Below are positions 35,817 to 43,501 of a stretch of DNA of 64,000 nucleotides, in pieces (the stretch's first letter is position 1; each line of letters begins with the position of its first letter). The notes below the pieces were generated by a model that worked only from the letters and a program-made list of their open reading frames with translations, had not been told where the DNA came from and did no database searches. Both the position numbers and the translations under genes were made by a program. This stretch comes from SKVR01 sp046291875 (lineage in GTDB: Bacteria; Bacteroidota; Bacteroidia; Bacteroidales; UBA7960), in NCBI GenBank assembly GCA_046291875.1, contig JBKBSF010000002.1, positions 195,230 through 259,229 of the forward strand, written 5' to 3'.

Positions 35817-37539
35817 CCTGATTGTCTTTGAGAATTTCTAATATGGAATTGAGGCTGGTTTCGGTGCGCGAGGCGTTTTCGCCAAGCAGATAAGCTATTT
35901 TCTGCACCGTTTCCAGATTTTCGGTAATAATGCTACGGGTGCGTTTTACAATTTCATCATTGCGCACCTCCGGATTATAGAGATCACGCACCACCGAACA
36001 TACAATTTTATGCGCCTGTATGGTAAAGATGGAGACTTTCAGAAAACTGCCATTGAGCCTTATTTCTCTGTCAATGATATCCTTGCCGGTATCGAGCACG
36101 GTGCGAAACAGTTTATGAAAAGGCATCAACTTTCGCACATCGGCGCCTGGCAGTCCGGGTTTGGCTTCGAAGATCAGCTTAACCTCTTCGCCAAGCATGT
36201 TGGCCATATTGCGATTGCATTCTATAACCTTCAGATTATCATCCACAATCATTACGCCACTGGGAATCCTTTGCAAAAGCACGGAGGCTTTATTCTGGGC
36301 CACACGCCTCATATAAGACACACACATATTGCGCTCGGCCTTTCCTTCGAGCATGGCAATGGCAAATTCCTGGCAGCTGTCGTAGCCACACCCACCGCAA
36401 TTGAGTTCCTCTTTGGTGGTTTGCTTACCAACGGCTCTTAACGACTCCATTATATCTTCGGCGGTGTAAACATGCCTGAGCAAAGGCAGATTGTGTGGCA
36501 GGTATTGCAGTTGCAGCTCTACCGGAAAAACAAGCTCCTTATGCGGGCCAATCTGTTTAGCCTTTGTTGAGGTGGCATCGAGTACATTGCTGTATCTTTG
36601 TCCCAGAGAACTATCCTTACAGGGTATTGCCGGTCCATTGATGCATCCTCCGGCACAGCTGAGCAACTCAATGAAAACATTTTTTTTAGGTTGCCAGTTG
36701 TGTAAGGTTTTCAGCAGATTTTCCACAGCATCTACCCCCGAGAAGGACATAAACTGGGTGGCCTGTGTTTCTGTAGTATTCAATCCGGCAATCATACCGC
36801 CATCAACCGGATACAAGGAACCCGATACGGCTTCCACGGGTTCAAAATGGTATTCTTCACCGGTGTTTGTTTCGGGGTTCACCCACTGCTCCTGCACCCA
36901 GATTTCAAGCTCCTTAAAGGTTAAAGAAGCTGCCACCAATTGTCTGAAAGCATCGGATTCTCTTTTTTTTGAAATGCAAGGACCGGCAAACACTACATGA
37001 GTATCGGGTCCGTAATACTGTTTGAGATACCGTGCATGGGCCAGCATGGGTGAAACAACAGGCATGATCAGTTGGGTAAGCTCGGGGCGGTGTCTTCTGA
37101 TGTATTCCACCACGGTAGGACATGCAGAGGAGATCCGGATCCCCGACTGCACAGTCTGGAGTTCCTGCCTTATATACCGGTTTACCAGCTCTGCACCCAG
37201 CGCAGTTTCCGATACTGCTGTAAACCCCATTTGCTGAAGGGTATAAATAAACCCGGAGGTATTCCAGTTGGGGAAGCAGCTCACCCAGGAGGGAGCTACA
37301 GAAAGCACAACCTTCTTTCCGGTGCGCAGCAAAAGTTTCACCACTTCCAGATCAGAACGAACTTTTTTGGCTCCTACCGGGCACACTTCTACACACTTTC
37401 CGCAGGCTATGCAAAGCTCATCAATTACCGAAGCACAATTGCCTGATATTTTTATGGCTTTTACCGGACAATGCCGAACACATTTATAGCAATCCTGGCA
37501 ATTATTATCTTCGGTATATATGGGCTGATTCATGTTCAT
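35791..37539 (-). CDS. Putative sensory [FeFe] hydrogenase with PAS domain (HydS-like)
   Basis: A 582-residue protein. Two [4Fe-4S] ferredoxin clusters (Cys14/17/20/24 and Cys43/46/49/53), then the H-domain (about 75-350), a further Fe-S module (CGGCGYDSC...C, about 382-407), a PAS domain (about 420-530) and a helical tail. All four H-cluster cysteines are present (Cys140, Cys188, Cys295, Cys299: SSACP, PCISKK, CAGGC). In L1 the adjacent proton-relay cysteine of catalytic hydrogenases is Ala139, the same change reported for Thermotoga HydS, which gives a slow enzyme suited to sensing. The tail after PAS has no HisKA domain, so output is probably by contact with the overlapping phosphatase. 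Second gene of the operon. Confidence 0.88.
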   Translation of the reverse strand: MNMNQPIYTEDNNCQDCYKCVRHCPVKAIKISGNCASVIDELCIACGKCVEVCPVGAKKVRSDLEVVKLLLRTGKKVVLSVAPSWVSCFPNWNTSGFIYTLQQMGFTAVSETALGAELVNRYIRQELQTVQSGIRISSACPTVVEYIRRHRPELTQLIMPVVSPMLAHARYLKQYYGPDTHVVFAGPCISKKRESDAFRQLVAASLTFKELEIWVQEQWVNPETNTGEEYHFEPVEAVSGSLYPVDGGMIAGLNTTETQATQFMSFSGVDAVENLLKTLHNWQPKKNVFIELLSCAGGCINGPAIPCKDSSLGQRYSNVLDATSTKAKQIGPHKELVFPVELQLQYLPHNLPLLRHVYTAEDIMESLRAVGKQTTKEELNCGGCGYDSCQEFAIAMLEGKAERNMCVSYMRRVAQNKASVLLQRIPSGVMIVDDNLKVIECNRNMANMLGEEVKLIFEAKPGLPGADVRKLMPFHKLFRTVLDTGKDIIDREIRLNGSFLKVSIFTIQAHKIVCSVVRDLYNPEVRNDEIVKRTRSIITENLETVQKIAYLLGENASRTETSLNSILEILKDNQDDPESLSY

Positions 37540-37560
37540 GACTGAGGCTTTGAATGTTTT

Positions 37561-37824
37561 TTACTGCAAAGCTGCCGGAAGAAACATCTGATCGAGCAGC
37601 GGAATTACATTGGTGGCTGTTATGGCTTCATACTTCACATCGTTGATCCAGATTACCGGGCCTTTGTTGCACGATTGTGAGCACAGCTGCCCTTTGAATA
37701 ATACATTCGCTGAAAGTTGGTTTACTTTAAGGTAATCCTTGATCACTTCTAGTGTATCGCGGTTACCTCTCGAAAAACAGGAACTCCCCAGGCAGATAAC
37801 AATTTGCATTTTTTCTTCACTCAT
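37561..37824 (-). CDS. Thioredoxin-like [2Fe-2S] ferredoxin, first gene of hydrogenase operon
   Basis: 87 residues from the ATG at 37824 (MSEEKMQIV). An in-frame ATG at 37878 would add 18 residues but would sit only about six bases from the predicted sigma-54 start, so I prefer the shorter form. Cysteines CLGSSC (Cys11, Cys16) and LCSQSC mark the NuoE/HndA C-terminal fold carrying one 2Fe-2S cluster. It precedes the sensory hydrogenase by 21 bases and probably passes electrons to or from it. Confidence 0.85.
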   Translation of the reverse strand: MSEEKMQIVICLGSSCFSRGNRDTLEVIKDYLKVNQLSANVLFKGQLCSQSCNKGPVIWINDVKYEAITATNVIPLLDQMFLPAALQ

Positions 37825-37894
37825 GGCTTTATTCTTTTTTTGGGTACCTAAAACAGGATGAGTTGTTAATTTTTTCACATCTCAACATGCATTT

Positions 37895-37912
37895 AGCACA
37901 TCTCATGCCAAA
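37895..37912 (-). promoter_or_regulatory. Sigma-54 (-24/-12) promoter of the hydrogenase operon
   Basis: The minus strand reads TTGGCATGAGATGTGCT: GG (37909-37908), exactly ten bases, GC (37897-37896). It matches nine of the eleven fixed positions of TGGCACG-N4-TTGC. The predicted start is near 37884, 60 bases before the ATG at 37824. A sigma-54 activator is encoded immediately upstream. Possible activator sites are the palindrome TGCATGCA (37951-37958) and the inverted repeat GTTGC (38113-38117) / GCAAC (38132-38136). Confidence 0.75.
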
Positions 37913-37957
37913 ACCATATTTAGACTGATTACCTGAAACATACAACACAATGCATGC

Positions 37958-38159
37958 AACACAAAACACAAAACGTATCAATACAGGACACTCCTGAGCC
38001 CGTCAGATGTATCGTTTTAAGACAGTGTAATTAAATAAGACAAAAGGAGAAGAGTGAGATAAGCCATACTACTGCCACGCCTGCATACGCCCCTGGCACG
38101 CTGCAGCACAAGGTTGCCGGCATTCTATGATGCAACAGCTTAGTTCTTGATTAATCAAG
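37958..38159. other. Intergenic stretch between regulator and hydrogenase operon, with palindrome
   Basis: The perfect 14-bp palindrome CTTGATTAATCAAG occupies 38146-38159, directly after the regulator stop codon on the minus strand. It may be part of a terminator or a protein site. The remainder holds the candidate enhancer repeats noted with the sigma-54 promoter and no gene. Confidence 0.5.
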
Positions 38160-40190
38160 TTAACGAAGGGCGATACCGAGGTGTTTCGCCTTGAGATACA
38201 GCGTGTTTCTGCTTATATTCAGAATTCTGGCTGCCTGTGTTTTGTTTCCATTGCAATAGTGCAAGGTATGAATGATAGCCTCTTTCTCAATTTCCTCGAG
38301 CGATTTCACCTCAAAGGCTGTTTCCGGAGCAGTTGCCTGTAGCCCGGGTTGAGCTGGCTGAGGAACATCCGTAATGCCATGCAGATACTTATTGCGAAAG
38401 GCATCTTCATCCTCCACATCAAGCATAATGCGGCCATCCAGGTTTACTGTTTTTTCGATGAAGTTTTCAAGCTCTCTGACATTTCCGGGCCATTCGTATC
38501 GCAGCAACATGGTAATTACATCCTGCTCCAGGGCAGGAGCAGTTTTATTAAGCTTCACCGATTTGGCATGAAGAAAAAAGTCTATGAGTGCCCTGATATC
38601 TTTTCCCCTTTCTCTGAGTGGGGGTATCCTGATGGGAATCACACTCAGGCGGTAGTAGAGGTCGAGTCTGAATTTATTTTGTTCCACAAGTACCTTGAGG
38701 TCCTTGTTGGTGGCAGCCACAATACGAACATCTACGGGTATTGTTTTGTTGCCCCCCACGCGTGTAACGACACCTTCCTGGAGGGCTCTCAGAAGTTTTA
38801 CCTGCATATCCATCGGCATTTCTCCTACTTCGTCAAGAAACAGGGTTCCACCGTTGGCCAGTTCAAACTTTCCGGGCTTTCCTCCTTTACGGGCTCCGGT
38901 AAAAGCACCATCTTCATAACCAAACAATTCGCTTTCAAAAAGGGGCTCAGGTATAGCGCCACAGTTTACAGCCACAAACCCTGATTTACGACGGCTACTG
39001 GCATTGTGTATGGCCTGGGCAAAAACCTCCTTACCGGTTCCGCTTTCTCCGGTTATCAGCACAGTAGAAGGGCTGTCGGAAATTCTGCGGGCAAAATCAA
39101 TGATTCGCTGCATGGCAGCACTGGGCCCGATAATATCGTCGAAACTGTAATACGCTTTCATCCCGGTGTACTTATTCACCATATTGTACACCCTCTTCAT
39201 ATCGCGAAAAGTAAGGACTACCCCCAGGAAGTACTGATGGTCATCACCTGTTTTCAAAACAGCAGAATGGGCACCTTCCTCGCTGATATCCTGGCGGACT
39301 GAGGTGCTGAAAACAGAATCCGGGCTCGTCTCTTTAGACGATACAATGGGCATAGCACTCATTACAAACCGGCCTGCATTGGGAATATTTTCCAGGGTTA
39401 CTTCCTCATCGAGCATTCTTTCTCCATTGCGTACAATCTGCCAGATTTCTTCCCACCGGGGAAGGTAGTTCCTGACAGGTTGCCCTGTAAGGCGCACCGG
39501 CTCCAGGCCAAGCACAGTGGCAGCATTGCGGTTTACGCGAGAAATTACACCATTGGTATGAATGGTAAGCGTTGCATAAGAGAGATTATTGATTACCGCA
39601 TCGAGATAGGCAGAAGTTTGCCTGAGATCGGCATTGAGCTGCAGGTTGCGAAACTGTTGCTCTATGGCATTTACGGTAGCCACAACAACGGCCAGTGTAT
39701 GCGAATGCACCTGGTGTTTTTGCCCCATCAAATTGAGCACTCCCAGCACATCACCCTCGGGGGCATGTATGGGGGCGGAAGAACAGGTCCAGCGATGGTA
39801 AGCATTGATAAAATGCTCCTGGGCAGTGAGCTGAATGGGCCGATCTTCGGCAATGGCAAGGCTCATAGCATTGGTGCCCACACTGTCTTCAGCCATAAAG
39901 GCACCCGGGATCATATTAAACAACTGAGCATCGTGCAATACTCCACTATCTCCATCAATCTGCAGAATACACCCCTGCTCATCGGTAAGCACAATTACAA
40001 AACCCGACCCCTCTACCAACCTATGCAGATTGTGCATAAAAGGGGTCGCCATATCAATGAGTAAAGATTTTCGTTGAAGAAGGCTTTGCAATTCTTTTCC
40101 TGACAACATCCTATGGGGAAACAAAAGATCCTGCTCAATACCTTTCCTCATACTGCGTAAATGAGACTGCTTGATAACATCGTGCTTCAT
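38160..40190 (-). CDS. Sigma-54-dependent transcriptional activator with GAF and PAS domains (AcoR-like)
   Basis: A 676-residue protein. An N-terminal GAF-type sensor (about 45-185) is followed by a PAS domain (about 190-335), which can bind a small molecule or redox cofactor. The AAA+ sigma-54 interaction domain (about 350-600) has Walker A GESGTGKE (381-388), the sigma-54 contact loop GAFTGA (428-433) and Walker B GTLFLDEVGE. A Fis-type helix-turn-helix ends the protein (NKTQAARILNISRNTLYLKA). It lacks a receiver domain, so it senses directly. It lies between the butyrate-pathway operon and the hydrogenase operon, whose promoter is of the sigma-54 type; that operon is its most likely target, possibly with the butyrate genes. 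Confidence 0.93.
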   Translation of the reverse strand: MKHDVIKQSHLRSMRKGIEQDLLFPHRMLSGKELQSLLQRKSLLIDMATPFMHNLHRLVEGSGFVIVLTDEQGCILQIDGDSGVLHDAQLFNMIPGAFMAEDSVGTNAMSLAIAEDRPIQLTAQEHFINAYHRWTCSSAPIHAPEGDVLGVLNLMGQKHQVHSHTLAVVVATVNAIEQQFRNLQLNADLRQTSAYLDAVINNLSYATLTIHTNGVISRVNRNAATVLGLEPVRLTGQPVRNYLPRWEEIWQIVRNGERMLDEEVTLENIPNAGRFVMSAMPIVSSKETSPDSVFSTSVRQDISEEGAHSAVLKTGDDHQYFLGVVLTFRDMKRVYNMVNKYTGMKAYYSFDDIIGPSAAMQRIIDFARRISDSPSTVLITGESGTGKEVFAQAIHNASSRRKSGFVAVNCGAIPEPLFESELFGYEDGAFTGARKGGKPGKFELANGGTLFLDEVGEMPMDMQVKLLRALQEGVVTRVGGNKTIPVDVRIVAATNKDLKVLVEQNKFRLDLYYRLSVIPIRIPPLRERGKDIRALIDFFLHAKSVKLNKTAPALEQDVITMLLRYEWPGNVRELENFIEKTVNLDGRIMLDVEDEDAFRNKYLHGITDVPQPAQPGLQATAPETAFEVKSLEEIEKEAIIHTLHYCNGNKTQAARILNISRNTLYLKAKHLGIALR

Positions 40191-40219
40191 AGGGCTGAGT
40201 GCTTTGTCTTAAATCAGGA

Positions 40220-40227
40220 CAAAAGTA
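40220..40227 (-). promoter_or_regulatory. -7 promoter element of the sigma-54 activator gene
   Basis: The minus strand reads TACTTTTG, matching TAnnTTTG, 30 bases before the start codon at 40190. With the terminator at 40351-40380, it indicates that the activator is transcribed separately from the etf operon. Confidence 0.45.
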
Positions 40228-40350
40228 CAAAATATTTTTCGTGTTGTGAATTAATTAACATCTCTTTTTATACCCCCTTCGATCTATGCAGATTGACAGC
40301 CCCTCTGTTTTCAATACATCCATGTATACCTCTGCCAGTGCCGGCTTACA

Positions 40351-40380
40351 AGAAACCCCGGAGTACAATACCCCGGGGCC
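40351..40380 (-). terminator. Terminator after etfA
   Basis: The minus strand has CCCCGG (40378-40373), an 11-base loop and CCGGGG (40361-40356), followed by TTTCT. It begins 24 bases after the etfA stop and has the shape of an intrinsic terminator. Confidence 0.65.
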
Positions 40381-40403
40381 AAACAACTATAACACTGGCA
40401 AAA

Positions 40404-41396
40404 TCAGTTTTTAAGTCTTTCGCTGAGCAATTTAAGAATAGGAGCCGCATCTCCCACTATTCCCAGATCGGCAACCTGGAAGATGGGGGCAAACTTATCT
40501 TTGTTGATAGCTACGATATAACCCGATTCTTCCATTCCGGCAAGATGCTGAATGGCGCCCGAGATCCCTACTGCGAAATATAGGTCAGGCCTTACGGTTT
40601 TTCCGGTTTGTCCAACCTGCTGGCTATGATCAACCAAACCAGCATCTACTACTGCTCTGGAGCCCGAAACCTGTGCATCCATGCACCGGGCCAGTTGCAA
40701 TGCCAGCTCCAAACCATCCGCATTTCCGATACCTCTTCCGCAAGAAACAAGTATACGTGCCTCGGCGATATCTACTTTGTCATTCTTTTGCTTCACACTT
40801 TTCACCAGCCTTACCTTAAACCTTGATTCGTCGAATACTGGCTGAAACATATGTATCTCACCTTCCCTCAGGGTATCGGGTGTAAGGCGCTGCATTACGC
40901 CAGGCCTTACGGTACTCATCTGGGGCTTGTGTTCTTTGCACACAATGGTGGCCATAAGGTTGCCTCCAAAGGCGGGCCGTGTCATCAGCAGATGCTTATC
41001 ATCGCTTATTTCAAGCTTTGTGCAATCTGCGGTAAGTCCGGTGCTCATACGCGCCGAAACCCGAGGGCCCAGATCCCGCCCCATGGTAGTAGCACCAATG
41101 AGCATAATATCGGGCCGGAATGCTTCAATGATCTGGCACATGGCCTGTGTGTAGGGCTCAGTAAGATAATCCTTCAACTGGGGCTGGTCGGCACAGATCA
41201 CTACATCTGCCCCATGGGCAATGAGCTGCTGAGCCTCCTGCTGTACATTGTGACCCAGCAGAATGGCATATACTTTTTCATTGAGATCGGCGGCCAGATC
41301 GCGGGCTTTCCCCAGCAACTCAAGCGAAACCGATTGAATTTGTCCGTGGCGTTGCTCCGCAAACACGAAAACGCCTTTGTATAAGTTTTTATCCAT
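40404..41396 (-). CDS. etfA: Electron transfer flavoprotein alpha subunit
   Basis: A 330-residue protein with the EtfA N-terminal alpha/beta domain and C-terminal FAD-binding domain (VSCGRGIGNADGLELALQLA; AVVDAGLVDHSQQVGQTGKTV; YFAVGISGAIQHLAGM). The stretch GGNLMATIVCKEHKPQMSTVRPG is the form seen in EtfA of butyrate-forming anaerobes whose Bcd/Etf complexes bifurcate electrons. With EtfB and the acyl-CoA dehydrogenase it should couple NADH oxidation to crotonyl-CoA reduction, with ferredoxin as second acceptor if bifurcating. Last gene of the operon, 8 bases after etfB and followed by a terminator. Confidence 0.93.
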   Translation of the reverse strand: MDKNLYKGVFVFAEQRHGQIQSVSLELLGKARDLAADLNEKVYAILLGHNVQQEAQQLIAHGADVVICADQPQLKDYLTEPYTQAMCQIIEAFRPDIMLIGATTMGRDLGPRVSARMSTGLTADCTKLEISDDKHLLMTRPAFGGNLMATIVCKEHKPQMSTVRPGVMQRLTPDTLREGEIHMFQPVFDESRFKVRLVKSVKQKNDKVDIAEARILVSCGRGIGNADGLELALQLARCMDAQVSGSRAVVDAGLVDHSQQVGQTGKTVRPDLYFAVGISGAIQHLAGMEESGYIVAINKDKFAPIFQVADLGIVGDAAPILKLLSERLKN

Positions 41397-41404
41397 AGCC
41401 TAAC

Positions 41405-42190
41405 CTAGTTGATGATGAATTTTTCCTTGAGTTTGCTTACGATCATACCTACCGCTTCCTGGGTGTCGAGTTCGTAGAGTTCGCCGGCCGCTTTTACTCC
41501 TCTTGAGAAAGCTTTGTGCACACGTGTGGGTGAGCCTTTCAGCCCCAGGTATTCCTCTTTGACCTCAATAAGGTCTGCACCCCAGCATTCTACTTCTGCT
41601 GCATAAGCATGAATAATACCCTTTACCGACATATATCGCGATTTGTAGGCAGAAGAAAGCACTGTAACAACACAGGGGGTTTGGGTTTCCAGTATTTCGT
41701 AGCCCTCTTCGATAGCTCTTTTTGCGGTAATAGTTTTTTGGCCGTCAAAAGTAAGGTGCTCCAGGTAGGATATCTGGGGCAGATCAAGATGTTCTGCTAT
41801 TTGCGGTCCAACCTGTGCTGTATCGCCATCAATGGCTTGCCTTCCGGTAATAATAAGATCGTAAGGGATTTTGCGCAGTGCTCCGGCCAGTGTGTGCGAT
41901 GTAGCCAGGGTATCGGCACCTGCAAATTTGCGGTCGGTAAGCAGAATGGCTCTGTGGGCTCCCATGGCAAGGGCTTCGCGCAGTGCACGATCTGCCTGGG
42001 GCGGCCCCATGGTAATAACGGTTACATGGGCTCCATGACTGTCTTTAAGCTGAAGTGCAAGTTCCAGACCTGCCTTATCGTCGGGATTGATAATACTGGG
42101 CACCCCATCCCTGATAAGGGTACCATTTACAGGATCAATGCGGATCTCAGAGGTATCCGGCACTTGTTTGATACAAACTATTATATTCAT
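41405..42190 (-). CDS. etfB: Electron transfer flavoprotein beta subunit
   Basis: A 261-residue protein beginning MNIIVCIKQVPDTSEIRIDP, the usual EtfB start, with GTLIRDGVPSIINPDDKAGLE and the loop GRQAIDGDTAQVGPQIAEHL. These match the beta subunits of anaerobic bifurcating EtfAB (Acidaminococcus/Clostridium type), where this subunit holds the second FAD in place of AMP. It lies 24 bases after bcd and 8 before etfA in one operon. Bifurcation is inferred from sequence resemblance and context and is not proven by it. Confidence 0.93.
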   Translation of the reverse strand: MNIIVCIKQVPDTSEIRIDPVNGTLIRDGVPSIINPDDKAGLELALQLKDSHGAHVTVITMGPPQADRALREALAMGAHRAILLTDRKFAGADTLATSHTLAGALRKIPYDLIITGRQAIDGDTAQVGPQIAEHLDLPQISYLEHLTFDGQKTITAKRAIEEGYEILETQTPCVVTVLSSAYKSRYMSVKGIIHAYAAEVECWGADLIEVKEEYLGLKGSPTRVHKAFSRGVKAAGELYELDTQEAVGMIVSKLKEKFIIN

Positions 42191-42214
42191 TGTGTTGGTT
42201 TTTGCTGGGTTAAA

Positions 42215-43354
42215 CTATTTAAGAAGATGGGCCGCAATTACCATCCGCTGCACTTCAGAGGTTCCCTCATAGATCTCGGTAATCTTGGCATCGCGCAGAA
42301 ACCTCTCAACGGGGTATTCCCTGGTATAACCATACCCACCGTGAAACTGAATAGCTTTGCTGGCCATATCCATAGCCACTTCGGCTGCATAAAGTTTTGC
42401 CATGGCAGCATCGGCAGAGTAGTTCACACCCTGATCCTTTTTAAATGCCGCCGAACGCACCAGTATGCGTGCTGCTGAGATACGGGTTTGCAGGTCGGCC
42501 AGTTGAAACTGTGTGTTCTGGAAAGCAGAAAGTGGTTTTCCAAACTGCTTACGCTCCTTTATGTACTTTACAGTTTCATTCATTGCACCCTGGGCAATAC
42601 CCAAAGCCTGAGCAGCAATTCCGATACGGCCACCATCGAGGGTTTTCATTGCAATGCCAAAGCCTTTGCCGATTTTGCCCAGCATGTTTTCTTTGGGTAT
42701 GATGCAATTCTCAAAGATCAGCTCGCAGGTAGAGCTTCCACGAATTCCCATTTTCTTTTCCTTTTTACCAATGGAAAAGCCTGGGGTACCTTCTTCCACA
42801 ATGAATGCAGTAATACCGCGCGTTCCGGCAGACTTATCGGTCATGGCCATAACTACATATACATGAGCATAGCCGGCATTTGTAATAAAGATTTTGGAGC
42901 CGTTCAGCACATAATTATCACCCTCTTCTACAGCAGTGGTTTGCTGTGCAGCAGCATCGGTACCGGCATTAGGTTCTGTAAGTGCAAAAGCACCCAGCCA
43001 CTCTCCACTGGCCAGTTTTGGGATATATTTTTGTTTCTGGGCTGGTGTGCCATGCTCCAGAATGGGAGCTATACACAATGAAGTATGAGCAGAAACGATC
43101 ACCCCGGTGGTAGCGCAGGCTGCCGATAATTCCTCCACGGCCTGAGCGTACATCAGGTTGTTGCCGCCTGCACCCCCCAGTTCGGCCGGCACAGGGATAC
43201 CGAAAATACCCAATGCAGCCATTTTCTGAACGGTTTCCGTGGGAAAGCGTTCGGTTTCATCAACCTCGGCCGCAAGGGGTTTCACCTCACGCTCGGCAAA
43301 AGCTCTGATCATTTGCTCAAAAAGAATTTGTTCTTTCGATAGTTCAAAGTTCAT
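42215..43354 (-). CDS. bcd: Butyryl-CoA dehydrogenase (short-chain acyl-CoA dehydrogenase)
   Basis: A 379-residue flavoenzyme of standard family length. Typical motifs: AFALTEPNAGTDAAAQ, GSKIFITNAGYAHVYVV, GIRGSSTCELIFENC, a flavin-binding QFHGGYGYTREYPVER and catalytic base Glu363 in EIYEGTSEVQR, the place occupied in M. elsdenii butyryl-CoA dehydrogenase. It reduces crotonyl-CoA to butyryl-CoA with electrons from EtfAB, encoded directly downstream. Upstream, a structured 147-base spacer separates it from the aldehyde dehydrogenase gene. Confidence 0.93.
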   Translation of the reverse strand: MNFELSKEQILFEQMIRAFAEREVKPLAAEVDETERFPTETVQKMAALGIFGIPVPAELGGAGGNNLMYAQAVEELSAACATTGVIVSAHTSLCIAPILEHGTPAQKQKYIPKLASGEWLGAFALTEPNAGTDAAAQQTTAVEEGDNYVLNGSKIFITNAGYAHVYVVMAMTDKSAGTRGITAFIVEEGTPGFSIGKKEKKMGIRGSSTCELIFENCIIPKENMLGKIGKGFGIAMKTLDGGRIGIAAQALGIAQGAMNETVKYIKERKQFGKPLSAFQNTQFQLADLQTRISAARILVRSAAFKKDQGVNYSADAAMAKLYAAEVAMDMASKAIQFHGGYGYTREYPVERFLRDAKITEIYEGTSEVQRMVIAAHLLK

Positions 43355-43434
43355 AATTATACAGGTAAAGATTACATTCCATTTTTTCGGGTACTAAAAG
43401 CCGCCCGATCTTCCATTCCATGGCAGCAGATCAT

Positions 43435-43486
43435 AAGAGCAGGGCCACAATACGGCACAATCGGCCCCAATGCTTACCCTGCTCTT
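43435..43486. repeat. Inverted repeat in the spacer upstream of bcd
   Basis: AAGAGCAGGG (43435-43444) and CCCTGCTCTT (43477-43486) are perfect 10-bp arms around 32 bases. Outer arms AGCCGC / GCGGCT flank them (about 43399-43404 and 43489-43494). On the minus strand the loop contains TTGG-N10-GC (43470-43455), a weak sigma-54-like site. It may be an internal terminator after the aldehyde dehydrogenase gene or a regulatory site for bcd-etfBA. Confidence 0.6.
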
Positions 43487-43501
43487 TTGCGGCTGTAAAG
43501 A

